DNA of 64,000 nt from an uncultured SAR86 cluster bacterium (GTDB lineage Bacteria; Pseudomonadota; Gammaproteobacteria; Magnimaribacterales; TMED112), in NCBI GenBank assembly GCA_902619265.1, contig CACNDL010000001.1, positions 124,001-188,000 of the forward strand, read 5' to 3'. The notes under the pieces were generated by a model. The model made no database searches. It was not told the DNA's origin and saw only the letters and a list, made by a program, of their open reading frames with translations. Of the stretch, positions 36,577 through 44,971 are shown in pieces. The number at the start of each line of letters is the position of its first letter. Position 1 is the stretch's first letter. Position numbers and translations under genes: made by a program.

Positions 36577-38210
36577 TGAAACCAAAATTTTCTACAATTA
36601 TTGATGAATTAAAAAAATACAAAAACACAAATGGAGACCTAAAGATTCCTCGGACGTATAAGGCAGATGGGTTTAATTTAGGTCACTGGTTACAATATAC
36701 AAGAGTATCAGTCATTAATAAAAAATCTCAATTAACTAAAGAACAAATAAATCAATTAAAGTCATTAGGCATAGATTTCTCTTTAAGGCGGAAGGCAGCA
36801 GTTACTCACAATGAAGAGGATTACCTTAATGCGTTTAAAAAATATTTTTACAGAGAGGGACACCTAAATATTCATAGAAAACATAAAGAAGATGGACTGA
36901 ACCTCGTGTATAAGAAAACACATTTCAAAAGAAAATATAAAGAACAACGCCTTTCAAAAGAGATTATTGAATTCTTTGAAAGTGTTCCTGGTTGGGAATG
37001 GGACTACATACACCCAGAAAAAATAACATTTGAAAAGGGAGTTGCCCTACTTAAAGAATATCAAAAAGAAAATGGACATTTACGAATATCTAGAAAGGAA
37101 ATAATAAATGGAATAAATTTAGCGTATTGGGCGGGAGGACAAAGAAAGAAATACAAAAAAGGGGAATTAGAAAACTTCAAAATAAATGAATTAGAAAGCA
37201 TCCCAAATTGGGAATGGAGTACAAAAAAATACACTGAATTTAGAGAGGGAAACTTTAAAACGGTTGAAAAAAACATGACTAACTATAAAGACTCGGACAA
37301 ATTTAAAAGAGTTCAAAAGAATAAGGAAGAATTAATCTTTGGACATATTGAAGGAGTTCAGGTTGGTCAGATTTTTGAATCAAGAAAAGAACTTTCAAAA
37401 TTTGGACTTCATGCACCTACTATGGCAGGCATTTGGGGAAGAGAGAACGAGGGTTCTTGTTCAATAGTTTTGTCTGGTGGTTACGAGGATGATATAGATA
37501 ATTTAGATTACATTCTTTATACAGGACAAGGCGGTCAGGATGCTCGCGGCAAACAAGTCTCTGACCAAGAGTTTTCGAGAAGAAATAAAGGACTTCAATT
37601 AAGTTGTGAATATGGTCTACCGGTGAGAGTTACTAGAGGACACCAAATTCAAAACGGACCTGAAAGCGGATACCGATATGATGGACTCTATTATGTGACC
37701 TCATACGAAAGAATTATTGGTAAAAGCGGTCACTATATTTGTAGATTTCATCTTGAAAGCGAATTATCTATTTCTGATTTAGAAAAAAAATTAGATGAGA
37801 ATTTGCCTGAGAACTACAAAACCGCCCATAGAACGGAAACAACCATCAATAAAATAAATCGAAATATAAAACTGAGAGAAAAAATTAAAGAAATTTACAG
37901 TCATAAATGCCAGATATGCAATGTCTATCTTAGAAAACCTCACGGTGCTATTGCTATTGGTGCTCACATTAAAGGTTTGGGGCAACCACACAATGGACCT
38001 GATACTTTAGGCAATATGTTGTGTTTGTGCCCAAACCATCATGATCAATTCGATGCGTTTGCGTTTTATATAGATCCAGAAACATTTACTATTAAGGGTC
38101 TTGAGGGGTATGAGGAAGTTAAGTTAACTATTTCAAAGAATCATAAAATAGATAAACAGTTCCTTGAGTATCACAAGGATCAGTATGAGAAAAAAACCAG
38201 TGAGATCTAA
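36576..38210 (+). CDS. Probable modification-dependent (type IV) restriction endonuclease: helicase-associated repeats x3 + SRA/YDG + HNH
   Basis: Three ~65-aa repeats ending in W-type motifs (PGWEWDY, PNWEWST); SRA block GQIFESRKELSKFGLHAPTMAGIWG...SIVLSGGYEDD...YTGQGGQD...GYRYDGLYYV; HNH CQIC...AHIKGLGQPHNGPDTLGNMLCLCPNHHDQFD. Confidence 0.88.
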   Translation: MKPKFSTIIDELKKYKNTNGDLKIPRTYKADGFNLGHWLQYTRVSVINKKSQLTKEQINQLKSLGIDFSLRRKAAVTHNEEDYLNAFKKYFYREGHLNIHRKHKEDGLNLVYKKTHFKRKYKEQRLSKEIIEFFESVPGWEWDYIHPEKITFEKGVALLKEYQKENGHLRISRKEIINGINLAYWAGGQRKKYKKGELENFKINELESIPNWEWSTKKYTEFREGNFKTVEKNMTNYKDSDKFKRVQKNKEELIFGHIEGVQVGQIFESRKELSKFGLHAPTMAGIWGRENEGSCSIVLSGGYEDDIDNLDYILYTGQGGQDARGKQVSDQEFSRRNKGLQLSCEYGLPVRVTRGHQIQNGPESGYRYDGLYYVTSYERIIGKSGHYICRFHLESELSISDLEKKLDENLPENYKTAHRTETTINKINRNIKLREKIKEIYSHKCQICNVYLRKPHGAIAIGAHIKGLGQPHNGPDTLGNMLCLCPNHHDQFDAFAFYIDPETFTIKGLEGYEEVKLTISKNHKIDKQFLEYHKDQYEKKTSEI

Positions 38211-38221
38211 TGTTGCTACGG

Positions 38222-38240
38222 ACACTCTGCTACTGTTGAA
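38222..38240 (+). repeat. Imperfect direct repeat, copy 2, 3' of the SRA-HNH gene
   Basis: ACACTCTGCTACTGTTGAA; 16/19 identical to 36558-36576. Confidence 0.55.
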
Positions 38241-38248
38241 TAAATTAA

Positions 38249-38635
38249 ATGAATAGAAAGTCTATTTATTACATTATTTTTGCTATTTCTTTTTTGCTTT
38301 TTTCTATAGTCCAGGATTACATAAGACCAAATTACGATGGTGCTAATGGAATAATAATTTATCTTCTTGGGGTTGCTCCAAATTTCTTACCAGGAATTGG
38401 ATTGCCTGCTCTGTTATATGTAGTAATTCCAGAAGTATCCAAACCTAATTCATCTTTATTTAAAAATCGACTCTATTGGTCAGTAGGAATCTCCATATCG
38501 GGATTAATTGCCAATGAGTTCATTACAATTTTTACACCTGGAAGAGGTGTCTTCGATTGGAATGATATTCTATGGACTATAATTGGAACAGGTTTGTTTA
38601 TATTGATACACAGAAAGTTAAGATTTGAGTCATGA
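38249..38635 (+). CDS. Hypothetical membrane protein
   Basis: 128 aa, several hydrophobic segments; overlaps next ORF. Confidence 0.65.
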   Translation: MNRKSIYYIIFAISFLLFSIVQDYIRPNYDGANGIIIYLLGVAPNFLPGIGLPALLYVVIPEVSKPNSSLFKNRLYWSVGISISGLIANEFITIFTPGRGVFDWNDILWTIIGTGLFILIHRKLRFES

Positions 38636-38826
38636 TTTGTATTAAAACAGAAATACCAAAAGAAATTTGTGAAATAGATGACGAGTTAAAAGCAATTTAT
38701 CATTCACGTGACACTGTTTGTATATGGGTCTTTAAATCTAGAGAAGATAGAAACAATTTTATGAACGAAACAGTTGGCATGAATAAAGAAGATAGAGAAA
38801 AATATTTTTCAGATAATTATGGATAA
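38632..38826 (+). CDS. Hypothetical small protein
   Basis: 64 aa; 4-nt overlap with upstream ORF. Confidence 0.55.
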   Translation: MICIKTEIPKEICEIDDELKAIYHSRDTVCIWVFKSREDRNNFMNETVGMNKEDREKYFSDNYG

Positions 38827-38968
38827 AAAATCAAACAATACTGGAAATTGGATTGGTGTTGGTACAGCAATAGGCGCAGCAGTATTCGCTGCAACAAATG
38901 AACCAGTATGGATAGCGGTGGGTGTTGCAGTTGGTGCGGCGCTTAGTTCGCAAAAACCAGAAGACTAA
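38819..38968 (+). CDS. Small glycine/alanine-rich membrane-type protein, 49 aa (below ORF-track cutoff)
   Basis: MDKKSNNTGNWIGVGTAIGAAVFAATNEPVWIAVGVAVGAALSSQKPED; glycine-zipper-like; overlaps upstream ORF. Confidence 0.6.
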   Translation: MDKKSNNTGNWIGVGTAIGAAVFAATNEPVWIAVGVAVGAALSSQKPED

Positions 38969-38989
38969 AATTAAATATAATTATCGATA

Positions 38990-39277
38990 ATGGAAATAAA
39001 TTGGGTAGTAGTTGGTTGGATTATTGACATGATCTTAAACGGGGTTGTGTGGCTGATCATCGCAGCAGTATCTTTGCCACTAATTGATATTGCAGATAAA
39101 TGGACAAGAAAAGCCCTTAAATCCATGGATAAAATTGATGTATGGATTAGAGAATTTGTCGAAAACTCATTTGAATGGGTTCTAAAGAAGAACCTTACAA
39201 TACTCTCAAGCATCGTATTATTAATTGTCTTGGGTGCCCTCTCTCAATTAGGAGTAATACCGAAGCTAATAACTTAA
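38990..39277 (+). CDS. Hypothetical membrane protein
   Basis: 95 aa; two predicted TM segments. Confidence 0.6.
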   Translation: MEINWVVVGWIIDMILNGVVWLIIAAVSLPLIDIADKWTRKALKSMDKIDVWIREFVENSFEWVLKKNLTILSSIVLLIVLGALSQLGVIPKLIT

Positions 39278-39280
39278 TAA

Positions 39281-39302
39281 AAAACTTGTTGATACAAGTT
39301 TT
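39281..39302 (+). terminator. Hairpin with short U-run downstream of the 38990 ORF
   Basis: AAAACTTGT-TGAT-ACAAGTTTT, 9-bp perfect stem. Confidence 0.6.
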
Positions 39303-39357
39303 GGTTATATATAAAAGTTAAGAGTGATATGCACGTTCAAATATTGGATGAGTTATA

Positions 39358-39462
39358 ATGATTGAAATATTTTTTTGGAGTTTAGTAGCAGTGACATGGG
39401 CAGCAGTTGGCATGCATGTCGCCAAAGAATTTATTCGATCAAAGTGGATTAGAGATGAGTGA
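39358..39462 (+). CDS. Single-TM micro-protein, 34 aa
   Basis: MIEIFFWSLVAVTWAAVGMHVAKEFIRSKWIRDE; 8-nt overlap with the next gene suggests translational coupling. Confidence 0.5.
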   Translation: MIEIFFWSLVAVTWAAVGMHVAKEFIRSKWIRDE

Positions 39463-39865
39463 ACCTAAAATGAAAAAACCCAGCCTTTTTCGAACAGCAG
39501 TCATGGGTATTGTTTACGCCTGGAGGCGTGTGATGGATGTGAAGTATAACCCACTCAAATACGTGCCTGATCCCAGCTTGCAAGCATACTTTATGTTGGT
39601 CTTATTTATTGCATGGAGTCTTTTCTTTGGCGTACTAGCAGTAAATTATCTTGGCTTCTTTGATTACAATGTAGTTGTCAGCATAATAGTCCACACTTTG
39701 GTGCTTATGCCTTTAGCTTTTACTAATGCAATTTTTGTTGATGCAGAAAGGGATGGTGCAAAATGGTTAAAAGAATGGAAAGAAGAACAATCAAGATACA
39801 AAATCGTTGCAAATAGGCTCAAAGCGAAAAACTTTGTATTGTGGAATCCATTTAAAAAGGTGTGA
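39455..39865 (+). CDS. Hypothetical membrane protein (ATG 39455)
   Basis: MSEPKMKKPSLFRTAVMG..., two TM segments. Confidence 0.6.
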   Translation: MSEPKMKKPSLFRTAVMGIVYAWRRVMDVKYNPLKYVPDPSLQAYFMLVLFIAWSLFFGVLAVNYLGFFDYNVVVSIIVHTLVLMPLAFTNAIFVDAERDGAKWLKEWKEEQSRYKIVANRLKAKNFVLWNPFKKV

Positions 39866-39902
39866 GTGTCTAAGCTTTGTTCAGTCTCATACAAACAATA
39901 AA

Positions 39903-40358
39903 ATGAAAAAAACACTTCTAGTCTTCTTAGTAATATTTTTACAAAACATCTGGGCTGAATCTGAGCTCGATGCTTTAATAGACGGCCTTCATCAGGACGC
40001 CCATGAAGGAAATTTTCAAACTTACTTTGATCGCTATAGCGTCGATGCCATTTTTTTAGGTACAGATAAAACAGAGCGCTGGACGGTAGAAGAGTTTAAA
40101 GCTTACGCTGAACCAGCATTTGCAGACGGCAATGGATGGACCTATGAAGTGGTGGAGCGTAATTGGGAAGGCAGTGGTAGCACACGTTGGTTTGATGAAA
40201 TTTTATTCAATGAAAAGTTAGGCCATTGTCGTGGGACTGGTGTTGTGCAATTGATGGACGGCGAGTGGAAAATAGCTCACTATGCTCTCACGATGCTGGT
40301 GCCAAATGCAATAGCTGCAGAAGTGGGCTCCCAGACCCAAGAAGCTGATAAACTTTAA
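39903..40358 (+). CDS. SnoaL/NTF2-like protein with signal peptide (ATG 39903)
   Basis: DALIDGLHQDAHEGNFQTYFDRYSVDAIFLGTDKTERWTVEEFKAY...HYALTMLVPN pattern. Confidence 0.7.
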   Translation: MKKTLLVFLVIFLQNIWAESELDALIDGLHQDAHEGNFQTYFDRYSVDAIFLGTDKTERWTVEEFKAYAEPAFADGNGWTYEVVERNWEGSGSTRWFDEILFNEKLGHCRGTGVVQLMDGEWKIAHYALTMLVPNAIAAEVGSQTQEADKL

Positions 40359-40363
40359 TTTAT

Positions 40364-41611
40364 ATGAAAAAAACTTTAATAGTTTCAGTAATTTTTTTGT
40401 TTTTACTCACATCCTGCACACAACAAGACAATGTTAAAAACCAACCTAAAGAATTACTGTATGTTTGGTTACACGATATAGGTTTTGAGGACCCTAACTT
40501 TCTAGCAGTTATTAATGCTGACTCAGAATCAGAAAACTACGGTGAACTTGTGGACACTATTCCTGTTTTTGAAACCGTTGGCATGGCTCACCATACACCA
40601 ATATTTCTGCCTAGCTCAGGCCTAATATACGCGAACGATTTTCATAACAGCCATACTTATATATACGAGACCAGTAATCCGTTAAAACCGAAATTATCTA
40701 AGAGCTTTGGAAAAATAAAAGGATATAGTTTTCCCCATAGCTACTCTGAGTTACCGAATGGCAACATCATTTCTACCTTTCAAACAAAAGGCGGCATTAA
40801 TACTGTTGGCGGTCTTGTCGAATTTACCCCTGAAGGGAAATATCTAAGGTCTGCTGATGCTGAAATCCAGGAAGAGCCAGTCTTTTTAAGACCATATGGA
40901 ATTGTATTAGTGCCAAAACTCAATCGTATTATTACAACAAATTACGATATGCATGAAACCGATAATTCCTACCATATTCAAATTTGGGACATGAGAACAC
41001 TTGAACGACTTCATACTATCAGGCTCCCAAAAACAGAAGATATGATTATTGATCAAAACCCTTTCGAAGGCAGATTACTTTCTGACGGTGAGACTGTTTT
41101 GTTTCAAACCTTTTCATGTGGTTTATACATGCTGAACTCCTTAGATCAGAATATGCCTAAAATTTCGTATGTGCATCATTTTGCTGAGGGTCCTTTTTGC
41201 TCTCTGCCGGTGAGGCTTGATAATTTCTGGATACAAACTGTTGCAAGCGATAAGGGTGGGTTTAACGGTGTGGTTGTACTTGATATTACAGACCCGGCCA
41301 ATCCGATTGAAGTTGATCGCTTGGATACCGGTAAAGATTATGGAACTCACTGGTTAAGTCCTAATAAAAGCGGGGATAAAATCGTGCTAACTGGATTTTT
41401 TAAAGAACTAGAACGTAGAGTTGTGGTATTAGACTTCAATAAGACTACTGGGGAGATTTCGATAGATGAATCATTCGGAACTCTGGATGATAAAGAACTA
41501 GGCTTTAGGTTGGACAGGGAAACTTGGCCGCACGGAGAAACAGGAGCAGCCATGGCCCATGGAGCGATATATTGGCCTGCAGCAGATCCTGATTGGAAAA
41601 TAGTTAAATGA
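40364..41611 (+). CDS. Selenium-binding-protein-like (SBP56 family) beta-propeller lipoprotein
   Basis: Lipobox FLLTSC; MAHHTPIF, PHSYSELPNGNIISTFQ and RPYGIVLVPKLNRIITTNYDM blocks. Confidence 0.6.
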   Translation: MKKTLIVSVIFLFLLTSCTQQDNVKNQPKELLYVWLHDIGFEDPNFLAVINADSESENYGELVDTIPVFETVGMAHHTPIFLPSSGLIYANDFHNSHTYIYETSNPLKPKLSKSFGKIKGYSFPHSYSELPNGNIISTFQTKGGINTVGGLVEFTPEGKYLRSADAEIQEEPVFLRPYGIVLVPKLNRIITTNYDMHETDNSYHIQIWDMRTLERLHTIRLPKTEDMIIDQNPFEGRLLSDGETVLFQTFSCGLYMLNSLDQNMPKISYVHHFAEGPFCSLPVRLDNFWIQTVASDKGGFNGVVVLDITDPANPIEVDRLDTGKDYGTHWLSPNKSGDKIVLTGFFKELERRVVVLDFNKTTGEISIDESFGTLDDKELGFRLDRETWPHGETGAAMAHGAIYWPAADPDWKIVK

Positions 41612-41964
41612 CACAAAAAGAAATTTTTACTCTAGCCATTGTGGCCTTCTTTGTTCTATTAATTCTTTTTATTATTTTTGCCTCAAAAAATAAAAAGCTA
41701 ATGAACCAAGCAAAAGAGAACACTAAAAAACAAAAATTAGTTGCCAAACATTACCCTACATACGATTTCGCCCTTCGTTATGGTTCTGTTGTACCAATAA
41801 CATTTGGCGGTCCGCTTGCATTTCAAACTTATGGCCTGACAGGCGGGTTCGTAGTCTTAGGTTTAATCTTATTTCTTCTACCACTTCTGCATATGGCTTC
41901 ATTATTTCTTCAAGAGCAGGCCAGGCTGAGAGAAGCAGAAGGTGATGAGGGCTATAAAGCGTAG
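41608..41964 (+). CDS. Hypothetical membrane protein
   Basis: 118 aa, TM segments; overlaps the 40364 ORF. Confidence 0.6.
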   Translation: MTQKEIFTLAIVAFFVLLILFIIFASKNKKLMNQAKENTKKQKLVAKHYPTYDFALRYGSVVPITFGGPLAFQTYGLTGGFVVLGLILFLLPLLHMASLFLQEQARLREAEGDEGYKA

Positions 41965-41973
41965 GTAAAGCTT

Positions 41974-42183
41974 ATAAAAAAACACAATTCTGTAGACTAT
42001 AATGCTTTTATAATTGTTGCTTGTTTTGGAGGTTCATTTTTAGGTGCTTATTTATATGATTTTGGCATACTTCAGGCAATTACATTTGGATCTCTTATTA
42101 TTCTTTTGTTTGCGCCGTTAGATCACTGGGTGCATAACAAGCTCTTTGAAAAATCCAAACTCAAAGATCAAGCAACCAACTAA
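41974..42183 (+). CDS. Small membrane protein ORF with no ATG/GTG/TTG start (possible ATA start)
   Basis: IKKHNSVDYNAFIIVACFGGSFLGAYLYDFGILQAITFGSLIILLFAPLDHWVHNKLFEKSKLKDQATN; AGG about 8 nt upstream of ATA. Confidence 0.4.
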   Translation: MKKHNSVDYNAFIIVACFGGSFLGAYLYDFGILQAITFGSLIILLFAPLDHWVHNKLFEKSKLKDQATN

Positions 42184-42203
42184 ATAGAGTTACTATTAAC
42201 CAA

Positions 42204-42680
42204 GTGAAGAACAAAATTTTAAAAATTTACTCTCTCATAATAATGATTTTAATGGCTGGTTTTTACTGGGATTCTGTTTTTGACAACTTACCTTTAACAG
42301 ATCTGGTCATGTTTCTTTTAGCTATGCCAGTTATTTATTACCTAACTCATGATCTGTTTATTAAAGATAAATCAGCCCAAAATAAAGCCCTTAAAATTTA
42401 CTCATTTACTTATATCTGTATTTATTTGCTTTGGTGTCTAATTGATATTGTCGGCTTCGCTTTCACTATGGGAGATATTTCTGGGCTCATGGCTTATATG
42501 CTATATCTAAATGGTTTGTTGTTTCTTGCCCCTGTACTGTATATTCTGGCAAAAGACATATTCCTTAAAAGCAAAGGGCCACGATACATTTTTATTGCTT
42601 ATATAGTTTTGCTCTTTATATTGGCTTTTATACCTGAACAACTTAATAAAATAGGTTTTTATGACACCACTTCTAACTAA
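42204..42680 (+). CDS. Hypothetical polytopic membrane protein (GTG start)
   Basis: 158 aa, several hydrophobic helices. Confidence 0.6.
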   Translation: MKNKILKIYSLIIMILMAGFYWDSVFDNLPLTDLVMFLLAMPVIYYLTHDLFIKDKSAQNKALKIYSFTYICIYLLWCLIDIVGFAFTMGDISGLMAYMLYLNGLLFLAPVLYILAKDIFLKSKGPRYIFIAYIVLLFILAFIPEQLNKIGFYDTTSN

Positions 42681-42912
42681 ACTAAGAAAAATAATAGGCT
42701 GGACACTTATCATTATTTCTACAATTTTGATGTTCATAAGCATATTTATAGCTACTACTGGTGAGCTTTTAAAAGGGGGTGGTATTTACGTGGCAAGCCA
42801 ACTAACCTGGTATCCTGGTCTTGCATTGTTGGGCCCCGAGATAGTTCAAAAAAGTAAAGAGATATGGAATAATTTTATCCAGAGGATAAAAAATGGATTT
42901 ACACAAAAATAA
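42661..42912 (+). CDS. Hypothetical membrane protein
   Basis: 83 aa, two hydrophobic segments; overlaps both neighbours. Confidence 0.55.
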   Translation: MTPLLTKLRKIIGWTLIIISTILMFISIFIATTGELLKGGGIYVASQLTWYPGLALLGPEIVQKSKEIWNNFIQRIKNGFTQK

Positions 42913-43270
42913 AGGAGAGGTTACAGTCGTTATCGACCTGTCTTTCTCTGCACCAATAGAAGAAGTTAAGGACTTTATCTTAAATGAACAGTCCCCTTTT
43001 ATTTTGAGTCAGAGCGATGAAAACCTACTTAAATTTGAATGGTTTATAGATGAAGCTACTAATACAGCTACGCTCTTAGAGGTCTTTGCGAATGCCGAGG
43101 GCTTTGAGTTACTTGCTGGCAAGGTTATGGGGACACCAGTGAATTTAAAATTCCGTGACTTATTCACGGTGGAAAAAATGACAATCTTAGGAGAGCCGAC
43201 AGAAAGTCTAAAAGAGACGATTGCTGTGATGAACCCAGTCATCAAACCTTACACTGGCGGCCTAAATTAA
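42893..43270 (+). CDS. Putative dimeric alpha-beta barrel / antibiotic biosynthesis monooxygenase-like protein
   Basis: 125 aa with EWFIDEATNTATLLEVFANAEGFELLAGKVMGTP pattern. Confidence 0.5.
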   Translation: MDLHKNKGEVTVVIDLSFSAPIEEVKDFILNEQSPFILSQSDENLLKFEWFIDEATNTATLLEVFANAEGFELLAGKVMGTPVNLKFRDLFTVEKMTILGEPTESLKETIAVMNPVIKPYTGGLN

Positions 43271-43284
43271 AAAAAGCTTGATAG

Positions 43285-43809
43285 ATGCAAAAGTTTAGCA
43301 ACCTTATTGTTCTATCGCCTTTAATTTATTTAGTCCACCACTTTGAAGAACATATTATTTTTAACTTTAGAGAATGGCGACTCAGCTATTTTCTTGATAA
43401 TAACCCACTCACTTCGGAAGAGATGCTCATAAGGCTGGCCGCTTTTCTATTGATCATAATTTTTGTACACCAAATCAAACAAAACAGAGCAAGCGCACTT
43501 TTGGTTTTGTATTTTGTTATGACAACCCAGGTTGTGAATGCCATCTTTCATGTTTTTTTTAGTTTTTATTTTGCCGATTTTAGTCCTGGTGCTATTACAG
43601 GTGTTTTGCTTTACTTGCCCATCAATTATTTGATTTATAAAGCGGCCATGAATGAGGGCTATATTAAAAATAATGTAGAAATACTTATTTTGTTCATCTT
43701 GGGTGCTGCAACCTTTGCGCTATTTGAAGCATTTGGGCCTGCAGTTACCGCAGTATCAATTTTTCTATACCCTGTCTTCTATTTTCTTTTAAAAGCTAAA
43801 GAGGCTTAA
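43285..43809 (+). CDS. HXXEE-type integral membrane protein
   Basis: LVHHFEEHI matches HxxEE; later NAIFHVF. Confidence 0.6.
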   Translation: MQKFSNLIVLSPLIYLVHHFEEHIIFNFREWRLSYFLDNNPLTSEEMLIRLAAFLLIIIFVHQIKQNRASALLVLYFVMTTQVVNAIFHVFFSFYFADFSPGAITGVLLYLPINYLIYKAAMNEGYIKNNVEILILFILGAATFALFEAFGPAVTAVSIFLYPVFYFLLKAKEA

Positions 43810-43850
43810 TTTATTATTAAATTAATTACTTTTTAGTTTAAAATATTGCC

Positions 43851-43898
43851 ATGTATGATTGTTGCAAATGTTGTGAGTGCTCTTGTTGCTCAAAGTAA
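43851..43898 (+). CDS. Putative cysteine-rich micropeptide, 15 aa
   Basis: ATG TAT GAT TGT TGC AAA TGT TGT GAG TGC TCT TGT TGC TCA AAG TAA = MYDCCKCCECSCCSK, 7 Cys of 15. Confidence 0.4.
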   Translation: MYDCCKCCECSCCSK

Positions 43899-43945
43899 TA
43901 TAAATTTATCTTAGACAAAAGACTCTTTTTACTTGAAAAAAAGAA

Positions 43946-44971
43946 ATGCCAACTACAAAACAAATAGGAAATCTTCTCGACAGGTCTTTTCAGAAATGGG
44001 ACCACAAGAAAGCCGTTCAATTAAGCGATAACGAATCAAAAACAAGAGATTATCTCATTGAGCCGTTTTTTAATTTGCTTGGATACAGCAAGATGGAGCA
44101 TTACTCCCATGAGTTTAGTCTACGTCTTGGCAAAGGCAGTGTTAAAAAAATTGATATGGTCATAAGCATCAACGGACGAACACCTATTATGTTGGTTGAA
44201 TGTAAGCGATCAACCTCAAACTTAACCAAAAGCCACCTCAAACAACTTTCACAATATTTTCATAATCACAAAGAATCAAAAATTGGCATATTAACCAACG
44301 GGATTGTTTATGAATTTTATTCAGTAAAATGGAATGATAGTAAAAGCTTGAGTGATAAGCCCTTTATGGTTTTTGATCTAAGAAACTTTACTAGAGCAGA
44401 CTTAGAAGATATCGCAAATTTTCATTTACAAATATTCAATGTCAAAAATATCTTGGAACTCTCAGAAGAAAAATATTTCCTAGATGATTTTAATGCAGCG
44501 CTAACTAAAACATTACATCCTGTTGGAGACGATTTAATTAAGCTGGTATATCAGAATATGGGCGGCAAAAGGATTACAGATAGCATACATAAAAAACTCA
44601 GCAGGCTTATAAATTCAGTATCAATAGAACGTTCAATCGAAGTTATAAAAGAGCTCGAAGGCAAACAGTCCTCATCTGGAATTTTTACTACAGCAGAAGA
44701 GCTTAAAGCTTACCAAATCATAAAAACTATTCTTGTAATGAATCCTAAATTAAAAGACCACTCAGAGAGAATTGGTTACAAAGATTATAAAAGCCAATTT
44801 AAGATATTGGTTGACGATATGCCTTCAAAAGAAATATGTAATTTAAGTCTTACTAATACTTCAAAAAAACTAACAATTGGAAATGAAACTTTTGAGTTAG
44901 ATAAAATCTCAACTCTAGAGCTAAGAAAATTTAGAATGAAATTAGTCGAGATGGCTTTTAAACAAACATGA
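43946..44971 (+). CDS. Stand-alone HsdR N-terminal (PD-(D/E)xK)-like protein
   Basis: SKTRDYLIEPFFNLLGY...KKIDMVISINGRTPIMLVECKRS (D...ExK)...IGILTNGIVYEFY. Confidence 0.75.
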   Translation: MPTTKQIGNLLDRSFQKWDHKKAVQLSDNESKTRDYLIEPFFNLLGYSKMEHYSHEFSLRLGKGSVKKIDMVISINGRTPIMLVECKRSTSNLTKSHLKQLSQYFHNHKESKIGILTNGIVYEFYSVKWNDSKSLSDKPFMVFDLRNFTRADLEDIANFHLQIFNVKNILELSEEKYFLDDFNAALTKTLHPVGDDLIKLVYQNMGGKRITDSIHKKLSRLINSVSIERSIEVIKELEGKQSSSGIFTTAEELKAYQIIKTILVMNPKLKDHSERIGYKDYKSQFKILVDDMPSKEICNLSLTNTSKKLTIGNETFELDKISTLELRKFRMKLVEMAFKQT

